Below, piece after piece: positions 26,118-34,100 of a DNA stretch of 40,077 nt; the stretch's first letter is position 1, and the number at the start of each line of letters is the position of its first letter. Origin of the DNA: Labilithrix sp. (GTDB lineage: Bacteria; Myxococcota_A; Polyangia; Polyangiales; Polyangiaceae); the NCBI GenBank assembly GCA_019637195.1, contig JAHBWA010000075.1, positions 1 to 40,077 on the forward strand, in the 5' to 3' direction. The notes beneath the pieces are model-generated. The model worked only from the letters and a program-made list of their open reading frames with translations, ran no database searches and was not told the origin of the DNA. The position numbers were made by a program, and so were the translations under genes.

Positions 26118-26130
26118 TTGACAGTGTCAA
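26118..26130. promoter_or_regulatory. Palindromic operator for the divergent TetR regulator
   Basis: TTGACA-G-TGTCAA is a perfect 13-bp palindrome between the TetR gene and the divergent isomerase gene. Each half also reads TTGACA, the consensus -35 box, on its own strand, so bound repressor would block transcription in both directions. Confidence 0.65.
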
Positions 26131-26257
26131 TTCATGGATCGCCGACGACGCCTGCGCCAGCGAGCTCCCCGCGCGGAGCTGGCGCCGCGTCGGACGCCCG
26201 GGGCCCTCGCCCGACGCCAGGCTTGCGCCGCACGGCGCGCGGCGTCATGAGGAGGAC

Positions 26258-26932
26258 GTGGACGCTACGCCGGCACCGCTCCTCTTCTACTTCGACTTCA
26301 TCTCTCCGTACGCGTTCCTCGCGTGGACGCAGATCCGCCGGATCGCCGCGCACGCCGGGCGCCCCCTCACGCCTGTGCCGGTGCTCTTCGCGGCGCTGCT
26401 CGACAGCCACGGGCAGAAGGGGCCCGCGGAGATCCCCGCGAAGCGCCGGTACCTCTTCAAGGACGTCGCGCGGAAGGCGCACCGCCTCGGCGTGCCTTCG
26501 GTCGCGCCGCCGCCGGCCCACCCGTTCAATCCGCTGATCGCGCTCCGCGTCGCGTCGCTCCCGCTCGCGCCCGCGGCGCGCGAGACCGTGATCGACGCGC
26601 TCTACGCCGCCGCATGGACCGAGCGCCAGGCGATCGACACCGCCGACGCCGTCGGGGCCGTGCTCCGCGGCGCCGGGCTCGACGGGCCTGGCCTCGTGGC
26701 GGCCGCCGCGACGCCCGAGGCGAAGGCCACGCTGCGCTCCGCGACCGACGCGGCGATCGCGCGCGGCGTGTTCGGCGTCCCTTCGATCGTGCTCGGCGAC
26801 GAGCTGTTCTGGGGCACGGACTCACTCGCCGACCTCGAGGCACACCTGCGCGGTGAGCTGCCGCCCTTCCCGGACGCAGGCTGGAGCGATCTCCCGGCGG
26901 CGGCGGTCCGCAAGGGAAGCCTGCGCAGCTGA
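26258..26932 (+). CDS. 2-hydroxychromene-2-carboxylate isomerase-like DsbA-fold protein
   Basis: The GTG at 26258, with GAGGAGG just upstream, gives a 224-residue protein that starts with LLFYFDFISPYAFLAW, the signature of the HCCA isomerase/kappa-GST branch of the thioredoxin fold, and later has GVFGVPSIVLGDELFWGTDSL, the conserved cis-Pro and active-site loop. Ser in FISPY is the glutathione-activating residue of this family. True HCCA isomerases act in naphthalene degradation; no aromatic catabolic genes are near, so the substrate is open. It is divergent from the TetR gene, whose operator it shares. Its stop overlaps the next ATG by one base (TGATG). Confidence 0.8.
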   Translation: MDATPAPLLFYFDFISPYAFLAWTQIRRIAAHAGRPLTPVPVLFAALLDSHGQKGPAEIPAKRRYLFKDVARKAHRLGVPSVAPPPAHPFNPLIALRVASLPLAPAARETVIDALYAAAWTERQAIDTADAVGAVLRGAGLDGPGLVAAAATPEAKATLRSATDAAIARGVFGVPSIVLGDELFWGTDSLADLEAHLRGELPPFPDAGWSDLPAAAVRKGSLRS

Positions 26933-28333
26933 TGGCGACGGCATCCATCCCCGACCGGGGTCACGGGAACGCGCCGAAGCGATCGGCGCGGGCGCGGGCC
27001 CTGTTCGTCGTGCTCGGTCTCGCGCTGGCGGCGTGCGGCCCTGCGAACCGCGCGCCCGCGAGCGCACAGCGCGAGGCTCCGGACGCGGGGGCCGCGGCGG
27101 ACGAAGAGGACGAGGGCGACCAGGGCGACCAGGGCGACCAGGGCGGAGAGGAGCCGGGCGCGAGCGACGTCGCGGCGACCGCAGACGACGAGGCGTCGCC
27201 GGCGCCCTGCCCGGCGAACATGGTCCTCGTCGAGAGCGGAGAGCTGCGCTTCTGCATCGACAAGTACGAGGCGTCGCTCGTGGAGGTCGACGGCGACGGC
27301 AACGAGAAGCCCTTCCCGCACTGGTTGCCGGTCGACGGGCGCTCCGTCCGCGCGGTGAGCGAGCCCGACGTCTTCCCGCAAGGCTTCGTCAGCGAGGTGC
27401 AGGCGGAGTGGACGCGCCTGCGCCGCGTCGGGCAGCGCTTCTGCTCGCATCGGCGAGGAAGACGAGCGCGGCATGGCCCGATAAGATGACCTTTCCCAGG
27501 TGCCGCCGGCGACGCGCGCTGCCCGCATGCCACGACACTGGCAGGAGCGCCGTCGGCGTTGCCCGGGCGCGCGTCTCGCCGATCCGGTCGCGCGCGCGCC
27601 GAGCAAGCCCGCGGCGATCGGGAACAAGGCCGGGTGGCGACTGGCGGCGCGGCTCGACTGCCCGCGGCTCGACCGGCCGTCTGCGGGACTGGGGTACGCC
27701 GCGCGCGGGGGCACGAAGCCGCGCCCGCAGGCGGCAAGGGGCCGGCGCGACCGCCGCGCGCGGGGCGGCGGTGCGCGGCGCGCCCGCCGGCGCCCTGAAG
27801 CCAGCAAGCCCGCTCGGCAGGCGCACGCGACGACGAAGGGCCGCGCGGCCGTGACCACGAAGGCGCGCCCCGCGCGGCCCGGCAAGGCGGCCGCCAAGGC
27901 CGAGGCGCCCGCGAAGAAGACGGCCGGAAAACGGGACGGGCGCCCGAAGCCCGCCGCCAAGGGCGCCCCGCGCGTGGCCGCGAGATCGAGCGCCCGCCCG
28001 GCGTCGGTCGAGCCGAGCGTCTGGACGCAGCTCAACGATCCCCGCCTCGGCCAGGTCGAAGGCGCGCTGTCCAAGACAGGGTCCCACGACGAGTGCGTCA
28101 ACGACTACGGCGCGTTCGACATGGTCGGCAACCTCCACGAGTGGGTGAAGACCGACCCCTCGGCCGTGCACGGCACGTTCGCGGGCGGTTACTACCTCGA
28201 CACGACGCTCAACGGCGACGGCTGCGGCTACAGGACCACCGCCCACGCGCACGACTACCATGACTATTCCACGGGTTTCCGCTGCTGCGCCGAGGCAGCA
28301 GCGCCTCCTCCGACCCCGATCGTCCAGGACTGA
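26932..28333 (+). pseudogene. FGE/SUMF1-like lipoprotein, disrupted in the middle
   Basis: The 5' part (26932-27489) encodes a lipoprotein signal (LALAAC, Cys35), an acidic linker and the start of an FGE-sulfatase-like domain: PANMVLVESGELRFCIDKYE and RRVGQRFCS, then a stop at 27489 in unrelated sequence. Homology resumes in another frame at about 28015 with VWTQLNDPRLGQVEGALSKT, NDYGAFDMVGNLHEWV, GGYYLDTTLNGDGC and HDYHDYSTGFRCC, to the stop at 28333. Between the two parts are about 560 bp with no recognisable FGE sequence, where relatives have roughly 200 bp. The part just before 28010 is a Lys/Ala/Pro-rich open stretch. The gene looks broken by insertion or replacement plus frameshift; an assembly fault is possible. 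Intact relatives are exported proteins of uncertain role, often without the catalytic cysteines of FGE. Confidence 0.7.
27115..27141. repeat. 9-bp in-frame tandem repeat
   Basis: GGCGACCAG occurs three times in a row and encodes an Asp-Gln-Gly repeat in the acidic linker of the FGE-like lipoprotein. It probably arises by slippage and keeps the frame. Confidence 0.8.
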
Positions 28334-28441
28334 CGCGGCGGGACGTTCCTGAAAGCGCCGCCGCGGGCCCTGTATTTCGTCGGCCAGAGGCCCGCGGCGC
28401 CTTGAATCCGAGGCGCTTTGCGCTAGGAAGCGGCCCGGCTC

Positions 28442-29278
28442 ATGAAGAACTTCGCTGCGCTCGCTCTCGCCTCCGCCGTCGTCGCCACATCGGCCTTCGC
28501 CGCCCTGACGTCGGCGTGCACGACCACGAGGATCGTCGAGGAGCCCGCTCCGGGCGCCGGCGACGGCGCCGACGCCGGCGGCGGCGAGGTCGAAGAGGAG
28601 CTCACGCTGGTGAACGGCAAGAGCGGCGAGCTCTTCGACGGCACCGCCAAGAGCTTCGCGAAGGTCAACGCCGAGGGGACGGTCGTGACCGTCGGGGTGG
28701 TCTTCTCGCTCTCCGCGCTCACGTCGGGCCCGAAGCCGCATCCGTTCCAGGACGACCTCGTGCTGGACATGCCGGCGGTGGCCAAGGAGCAGACGATCCT
28801 CCATCACCTGCGGGCCAACTGGCTCCCGGGCGGCCACGGCCCGACCCCGTACGCCGATCCGCACTTCGACTTCCACTTCCTCCGCGGGACGCGCGCCGAG
28901 ATCGACGACATCGACTGCGCCGCCGACCTGCGCAACGGCAAGACGATGCCCGAGGCCGACAAGATCCCGAAGGGCTACGGTCAGCCGGAGCTCTGCGTCA
29001 ACGCGATGGGCTACCACTCGTGGCCGAAGGCCGACACGTCGGGCGGGAAGTTCACCGCCTCGCTCATCATGGGCTACTGGGAGGGCAACGTCGTCTTCCT
29101 CGAGCCGATGATCACGCTGAAGACGCTCGAGAAGAAGGCCACGTTCGAGATACCGATCGCAAAGCCCGCGTCCGCCGGCGGCGCGACGACGCTCTACCCG
29201 ACGCGCATGGTCGCGAACTGGCTCGAGGAGAGCGAGGAGTACTCCTTCGAGTTCGACTCGTTCGAGACGATCGACTGA
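28442..29278 (+). CDS. Lipoprotein with TTHB210-like (DUF5602-like) domain
   Basis: The 278-residue product starts MKNFAALALASAVVATSAFA and continues to a lipidation Cys near 27 (LTSAC), followed by a Gly/Asp/Ala linker. The folded part has DPHFDFHFLRGTRAEIDDIDC (about 140-160), whose HFDxHF pattern matches TTHB210-like proteins, and ends with a GYWEGNVVFLEPMITLKTL region. The function of the family is not established. AGGAAG lies 11 bases before the ATG. It converges with the MarC-family gene, about 50 bp between stops. It should be at the cell surface or periplasm. Confidence 0.75.
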   Translation: MKNFAALALASAVVATSAFAALTSACTTTRIVEEPAPGAGDGADAGGGEVEEELTLVNGKSGELFDGTAKSFAKVNAEGTVVTVGVVFSLSALTSGPKPHPFQDDLVLDMPAVAKEQTILHHLRANWLPGGHGPTPYADPHFDFHFLRGTRAEIDDIDCAADLRNGKTMPEADKIPKGYGQPELCVNAMGYHSWPKADTSGGKFTASLIMGYWEGNVVFLEPMITLKTLEKKATFEIPIAKPASAGGATTLYPTRMVANWLEESEEYSFEFDSFETID

Positions 29279-29329
29279 AGGTCGACGCGAGGAGGCCGGC
29301 GGGCGCGCGGAGGAGACGGCCGCGCCGCC

Positions 29330-29950
29330 TCAGACGATCTTCGCCGCCTTCAGCCAGCTGGTGACGCCTTCCATGATCATCTCGACGGAGAACGTCCCGA
29401 TGAGGAGGGCAGAGATCCTCCCGACGATCTCGATGTAGCGATCGGTGAGGCGGGCGTTGCTCTCCTTGAGTCGATCGTGCGCGAGCTTGAGCGCCAACAC
29501 GAGGAGCACCGTGGCCAGGAGCGAGCCCACGATGACGCCGATCGCCCCGAGGATGGGGAGGCGCGCGCCGATGACGACGCTCGCGCTGACGGTGCCCGGC
29601 CCGATCATGAACGGCATCGCGATCGATCCCGCGACGTGCTCGGCAGCGCCACGGAGACCGCGGATCGTCTGCACGCCCTGGAAGACGAACCGGATCCCGA
29701 TGAGCAGGAAGACGACGCCGCCGAAGACCTGAAACGACGCGAACCGGACCTGCAGGTAGCGCGAGAAGACCGCGTCGCCCGTCCAGGCGAAGACGACGAA
29801 GGCAGCGCCCGCGATGAGCGCGCCTCGCCCGAGCACGCTCGCGAAGGTGGACGCCTTGAGGTCGTGGATGAGATCGAGCAGGTAGATGCTCATCAAGAAC
29901 GGGTTCAGGAGCGTGAACATCAGGAGAAACGACTTGCTGTACGCGTCCAT
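29330..29950 (-). CDS. MarC-family integral membrane protein
   Basis: From the ATG at 29950 (GAGGG eight bases upstream) the 206-residue product has six hydrophobic helices and MarC family landmarks: FTLLNPFLMSIYLL near the N-terminus, FGGVVFLLIGIRFV and SIAMPFMIGPGTVSASVV. MarC proteins sit in the inner membrane; their function is not known, and the old link to multiple antibiotic resistance has been withdrawn. The frame stays open for 300 bp further upstream across a minisatellite, but that extension has no family homology. It ends convergent with the TTHB210-like gene. Confidence 0.85.
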   Translation of the reverse strand: MDAYSKSFLLMFTLLNPFLMSIYLLDLIHDLKASTFASVLGRGALIAGAAFVVFAWTGDAVFSRYLQVRFASFQVFGGVVFLLIGIRFVFQGVQTIRGLRGAAEHVAGSIAMPFMIGPGTVSASVVIGARLPILGAIGVIVGSLLATVLLVLALKLAHDRLKESNARLTDRYIEIVGRISALLIGTFSVEMIMEGVTSWLKAAKIV

Positions 29951-30434
29951 GCGAAGAGCCCTCGTGGGTGGCGCACGAGATACTAGTCGCACCTGCCTGG
30001 CTCGACGTAGCTCGCGCGCGATCGACGGAGCACCGCGTCCGCGCTCGAGGCTCGCGCCTCGACGCTCGCGCTCGATGCCCTGTACCTCGATGCCCGCGCT
30101 CGATGCCTGCACCTCGATGCCCGCGCTCGATGCCTGCACCTCGATGCTCGAGCTCGATGCCTGCACCTCGATGCTCGCGCTCCGCGGCAGGCGACCGCCG
30201 CGCCACGACGCGCTTGCTGCTCGGCGCCGACTTTTCCGTTCGTGCGGTTGCTTCACGATTGGAGGCTCGAGGAGGTCGTGCTATCGTTGCACGTCCAACT
30301 AATCGCGCGGCTCGATGCGATCGCCAAACAGGTGCTCGCGCCCCGCGTGGAGAACGGCTCATGCGAGCCGAAGCGCCTCTGTTTTGACCGACCGAGCGCT
30401 TCGGCGCGTCGAGGCGGGCTGAGGAGGCGACTTC
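29951..30434. other. 484-bp intergenic region carrying a minisatellite
   Basis: Between the divergent MarC-family and asparagine synthase genes lies a region with a 27-bp tandem repeat (30044-30179) and about 250 bp of less GC-extreme DNA before the asnB ribosome site (GAGGAGG, seven bases before the ATG at 30435). Promoters for both genes must be here, but no box pair is convincing. No open frame looks like a gene. Confidence 0.6.
30044..30179. repeat. 27-bp minisatellite, about five copies
   Basis: Four good copies start at 30071 (28 bp, one extra base), 30099, 30126 and 30153; a degenerate copy covers 30044-30070. Each unit has two CTCGATGC halves (CTCGATGCCTGC and CTCGATGCCCGCG variants), so the array also has an inner near-repeat. 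Since 27 is a multiple of three, several frames on both strands stay open, giving false peptide repeats such as SSAGIEVQA on the minus strand. Confidence 0.9.
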
Positions 30435-31961
30435 ATGTGCGGGTTCACGGCGTACGTAGGCGCGGGCGGAGACAGGCGCCTCGAGGAGGCCCGGCGAATG
30501 GCCGAGCTCCTCCGGCACCGAGGGCCCGACGACGCGGCCGCGCAGTCCGCCGGAGCTTCCGCGCTCGCGCATCGCAGGCTCTCGATCATCGACGTCGCCG
30601 GCGGCCGGCAGCCTCTCACGAACGAGGACGGCCGCGCCGCGCTCGTCTGCAACGGCGAGATCTACAACTTCCGCGCGCTGCGCTCGCGCCTCGAGGGGAG
30701 ACACCGCTTCGCCACCAACAGCGACTCCGAGGTGATCCTCCACCTCTACGAGGAGAAGGGCGCCGACTGCGTGCGCGAGCTCGACGGCATGTTCGCGTTC
30801 GTGCTCACCGACGGGGACCGCTTCCTCGCGGCGCGCGACGCGTTCGGCATCAAGCCGCTCTACGTGGGCCGAGACCGGGACGGCGGCGGGCTCTGGTTCG
30901 CGTCCGAGCTGAAGGCGCTGCCGGCCGATTGCCGCGACGTCGCCGAGTTCCCGCCGGGGACGCTGATGACCGAGCACGGCGCGCGCCGCTGGTTCGAGCC
31001 GCCGTGGCTCGAGCCGGCGAGCGATCCGGAGCCGGGCGACGCCGGCGCGCTCCGCGGCGAGCTCGAGCGCGCCGTGGAGAAGCGCCTGATGAGCGACGTC
31101 CCGCTCGGGGTGTTCCTCTCGGGGGGCCTCGACTCGAGCGCCATCGCCGCGATCGTCCGTCGATCGATCCCCGACCTGCACAGCTTCGCGGTCGGCCTCG
31201 ACGGGTCGCCCGATCTCCTCGCCGCGCGGCGCGCGGCGGAGCACATCGGTACGCGGCACCACGAATACGTCTACACGCGCGACGAGGCCGAAGCCGCGGT
31301 CGAGCACGTGATCGCGCACCTCGAGTCGTACGACCCGGCGCTGATCGAGAGCTCCGTCCCCTGCTACTTCGTCTCGAAGCTCGCGAGCCAGCACGTGAAG
31401 GTCGTGCTGAGCGGCGAGGGCGCGGACGAGGTCTTCGCCGGGTACGGCTATTTCGCGGACATCCGCGACCCTGCGGCGCTCCACGCGGAGTGCACCCGGC
31501 TGCTCCTCGGCCTCCACAACATGAACCTCCAGCGCGTCGACCGGATGACGATGGCGCACGCGCTCGAGGGGCGCGTCCCGTTCCTCGACCTCGCCTTCGT
31601 CGCGCGCGCGATGCGGCAGGACCCTGCGCTCAAGACGATCGACGCGCGCCCCGAGAAGTGGCTCCTCCGGCGCGCCGTCAGCGACTTGCTCCCGCCGGAG
31701 ATCGTCTGGCGAACGAAGCAGGAGTTCGCGCACGGGAGCGGCTCCGCCAGCGCGCTCTCGGAGCACGCCCAGCGCGCCGTCAGCGACGCGGACTTCACGC
31801 GGAGGAGCGAGCTCTTCCCGGGGGACACTCCGACCACGAAACAGGCCTTCGCGTACCGCCGGATCTTCGAGGAGAGGTTCCCGGGCGAGGAGCGCCGGCG
31901 CACCGTTGGCCGCTGGCGCGGCCACTCGCACGCGCACGCGACCACGAACGACCCGAGCTGA
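30435..31961 (+). CDS. asnB: Asparagine synthase (glutamine-hydrolysing) type amidotransferase
   Basis: The 508-residue protein is full length. Cys2 (MCGF) is the glutaminase nucleophile, with RHRGPDD (28-33), CNGEIYN (72-78) and SDSEVILHLYEE (96-107) of the Ntn domain, then the synthetase domain with LSGGLDSS (228-235) and LSGEGADEVFAGYGYF. It should transfer glutamine nitrogen to a carboxylate activated as an adenylate, normally Asp to Asn. It is not the lasso cyclase: both catalytic halves are complete. The methyltransferase gene follows after 13 bp, and an osmoprotectant-type ABC transporter follows that, so the enzyme may make an amide that is not free asparagine. Some AsnB relatives act on peptides or N-acetylated compounds. 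Confidence 0.85.
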   Translation: MCGFTAYVGAGGDRRLEEARRMAELLRHRGPDDAAAQSAGASALAHRRLSIIDVAGGRQPLTNEDGRAALVCNGEIYNFRALRSRLEGRHRFATNSDSEVILHLYEEKGADCVRELDGMFAFVLTDGDRFLAARDAFGIKPLYVGRDRDGGGLWFASELKALPADCRDVAEFPPGTLMTEHGARRWFEPPWLEPASDPEPGDAGALRGELERAVEKRLMSDVPLGVFLSGGLDSSAIAAIVRRSIPDLHSFAVGLDGSPDLLAARRAAEHIGTRHHEYVYTRDEAEAAVEHVIAHLESYDPALIESSVPCYFVSKLASQHVKVVLSGEGADEVFAGYGYFADIRDPAALHAECTRLLLGLHNMNLQRVDRMTMAHALEGRVPFLDLAFVARAMRQDPALKTIDARPEKWLLRRAVSDLLPPEIVWRTKQEFAHGSGSASALSEHAQRAVSDADFTRRSELFPGDTPTTKQAFAYRRIFEERFPGEERRRTVGRWRGHSHAHATTNDPS

Positions 31962-31974
31962 GCGAGGAGACCGC

Positions 31975-33294
31975 ATGCCCGACGACGGAACGATGAACCT
32001 GAACGTCAACGCGAACATGGGAGAGCGCACCTACGCAGACACGGTCGCGCGCGGCTTCTACGGCAAGAACATGGGCGGCCTGTTCGGCAAGTACGACAAC
32101 GTCCGCGCGCACTGGGAAGACGCGATGACGCGCGTGGCGCTGCGCCCGTTCGTCCGCGAGCGCGTCGAGCGCTGCGTGAAGGCCGGACGCGGCGTCCGCA
32201 TCCTCGACCTCGGCTGCGGAGCCGGCCAGGGCTACGAGCAGCTCATCCGGATCGACAGCCGCGACCTCGATCTCGCAGACGAGCACCGCTACGTCCTCCG
32301 GCCCGAGCAAATCGAGCTCTACTACGGGCTCGACCTCAGCGACGCCATGGTCGAGAAGGGACGCGAGAACTACCACGGCCTCCCCAGCGTACGGTTCGAC
32401 GTCGCCGATCTCCGCGAAGGCATCGGCAAGGCGCGCGAGAAGGCGCCGTTCGACATCTACTTCTCTTCGTACGGCGCGCTCTCACACCTCGAGGCCGACG
32501 CCCTGCGTCGCTGCCTGCGCGACATCGCCGCCCACGCCCGCCCCGGCGCGATCGTCGTGCTCGATCTCCTCGGCCGCTTCTCGCCGGAGTGGCCCGGCTA
32601 CTGGAGCGCCGCCAGCGAAGAGGAGAAGGTCCGACCGTACTCGATGAGCTACCTCTACCCGCCGAGCGAGCGGCAGAGCGGCGCCGTCGAGCAGTTCCCG
32701 ATCCGCTTCTGGACCGGCGGCGAGGTCCGCGAGCTCGCCGCCGACGTGAGCGACGCCGCGGGCGTCGACGTCCGCGTGTGCGAGCTGCTCGACCGGTCGA
32801 TCTTCGTCGGACGCCACGTCGACACGCGCGAGTACGGCACGTCGCTCCCGCCGCTCCGCAGCCGCGTCAACCAGCTCTACGAGCAGAACATCCGCACGAA
32901 CCTCGAGCTCCTCCGCGCCTACTACCGCGACGTCCCCGGTCAGGACGAGCTGAACGGCTTCTTCCGCAACTTCACCATGTGCTGGAACGTCCTGGTCGAC
33001 TTCACCATCGAGCGCCTCCGCGGCACACGCGTGAACCTCGTCGACCTCGACGGCTGGCGCGACTTCAACCCCGCCCTCCAGATGGCCTTGATGACGATCG
33101 ATCGCATCATCGACGGCGTCGCGTGGATCGACGTCGGCGACGTGCGCGCGAACGTCATCGAGCCGCAGCTGGCGTACGTCCTCCGCCGCATGCAGCACAA
33201 GCTGCAGGAGGGCCGCGGCTGCGGCCACGGGCTCGTGGCCGTGCTCCAGATCGGCGAGCCGCTCGCGTCGAAGGGGCGTACCGTGGCGGCATGA
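31975..33294 (+). CDS. Class I SAM-dependent methyltransferase
   Basis: The 439-residue protein, from ATG 31975 with GAGGAGA just upstream, has motif I ILDLGCGAG (76-84), an unusual insert after it (ESLIRIDSRDLDLADEHR-like region about 88-105), YYGLDLSDAMVEKGREN (about 113-129), and a long C-terminal half (about 210-439) outside the usual fold that includes NFTMCWNVLVDFTIERL. The substrate is not evident. It lies 13 bp after the asparagine synthase gene, and its stop overlaps the start of the ABC ATPase gene by four bases (ATGA), so it belongs to the same operon as an osmoprotectant-type transporter. It does not look like glycine or sarcosine N-methyltransferase. Confidence 0.8.
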   Translation: MPDDGTMNLNVNANMGERTYADTVARGFYGKNMGGLFGKYDNVRAHWEDAMTRVALRPFVRERVERCVKAGRGVRILDLGCGAGQGYEQLIRIDSRDLDLADEHRYVLRPEQIELYYGLDLSDAMVEKGRENYHGLPSVRFDVADLREGIGKAREKAPFDIYFSSYGALSHLEADALRRCLRDIAAHARPGAIVVLDLLGRFSPEWPGYWSAASEEEKVRPYSMSYLYPPSERQSGAVEQFPIRFWTGGEVRELAADVSDAAGVDVRVCELLDRSIFVGRHVDTREYGTSLPPLRSRVNQLYEQNIRTNLELLRAYYRDVPGQDELNGFFRNFTMCWNVLVDFTIERLRGTRVNLVDLDGWRDFNPALQMALMTIDRIIDGVAWIDVGDVRANVIEPQLAYVLRRMQHKLQEGRGCGHGLVAVLQIGEPLASKGRTVAA

Positions 33295-34100
33295 TCGAGC
33301 TGCGACGGCTGACGAAGCGCTACGGCGACAGCGTGGTCGTCCGTGAGCTCTCGCTGTCCGTCGCGAAGGGTGAGCTCCTCGTCTTGCTCGGCGGCTCCGG
33401 CTCCGGCAAGACGACGACGCTCAAGATGGTCAACCGCCTGATCCCGCCGTCGTCCGGCGAGGTCCGCATCGACGGCGCGTCGACCGACGGGCTCGAGGGA
33501 CACGTCCTGCGCCGGAAGATCGGGTACGTCTTCCAGAAGATCGGCCTCTTCCCCCACATGACGGTGGCCGACAACGTCGCGACCCCGCTCTCGCTCGCCG
33601 GTTGGGGCGAAGAGCGCACGACGGCGCGCGTCACCGAGATGCTCGAGATGGTCGACCTCGAGCCCTCGATCGCGCAGCGGTTCCCGCGCGAGCTCTCCGG
33701 CGGCCAGGCGCAGCGCGTCGGCTTCGCGCGCGCCCTCGCGGCCGAGCCGAAGTTGATGCTCCTCGACGAGCCCTTCGGCGCGCTCGATCCGGTCACGCGC
33801 GACAAGCTGCAGCAGGAGTTCCTCGCCATCCGACGCCGCCTCGAGCTCACCGCCGTGTTCGTCACGCACGACATGGTCGAGGCGCTGCTCATCGCCGACC
33901 GGATCGCCGTGCTGAAGGAAGGCGTCCTCGTCCAGGTCGGTACGCCGCGGGAGCTGCTGGACTCGCCCGCCGACGAGTACGTCGAGCGGCTCCTCGAGAT
34001 GCCCCGGCGGCAGGCCCGCACCGTCGCGGAGCTGATCGCCGGCCCGCCCGACGAGCCCGCCGCTACGCGCGAGGCGCAGGGCGGAGGGGCGCCGCCGTGA
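33291..34100 (+). CDS. Osmoprotectant/choline-type ABC transporter ATPase (OpuCA-like)
   Basis: The 269-residue ATPase has Walker A GGSGSGKTT (34-42), Q-loop GYVFQKIGLFPHMTVADNV, signature LSGGQAQRVGFARAL, Walker B LMLLDEPFGALD and H-loop FVTHDMVEAL, which is the pattern of glycine betaine/carnitine/choline importers. It lacks the C-terminal CBS pair of OpuA/OpuCA-type proteins that sense ionic strength; instead the C-terminus is a Pro/Ala/Gly tail. Both ends overlap neighbouring genes by four bases. With the fused permease and binding protein it should form a complete importer. Confidence 0.9.
   Translation: MIELRRLTKRYGDSVVVRELSLSVAKGELLVLLGGSGSGKTTTLKMVNRLIPPSSGEVRIDGASTDGLEGHVLRRKIGYVFQKIGLFPHMTVADNVATPLSLAGWGEERTTARVTEMLEMVDLEPSIAQRFPRELSGGQAQRVGFARALAAEPKLMLLDEPFGALDPVTRDKLQQEFLAIRRRLELTAVFVTHDMVEALLIADRIAVLKEGVLVQVGTPRELLDSPADEYVERLLEMPRRQARTVAELIAGPPDEPAATREAQGGGAPP

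Noticed and set aside
27450..27510. L7Ae/YlxQ-like gene fragment on the minus strand
   Set aside because: Only about 18 residues resemble the family and the flanks do not; too weak to annotate as a feature.
30044..30179. Possible CRISPR array
   Set aside because: The 27-bp units are directly joined with no unique spacers and no cas genes are near.
29330..30256. MarC-family protein with a 100-residue N-terminal extension containing 9-residue repeats
   Set aside because: The extension is the minisatellite read in frame; the family starts at MDAYSKSF with its own ribosome site.
30435..31961. Second lasso cyclase
   Set aside because: It has a complete glutaminase domain with Cys2 and no precursor or RRE gene nearby, so it is a standard asparagine-synthase-type enzyme.
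29112..32030. A 972-codon minus-strand frame opposite the MarC, minisatellite and asnB region
   Set aside because: It is antisense to well-supported genes, has Arg/Ala-rich composition and no recognisable domain; GC-rich DNA often leaves such frames open.
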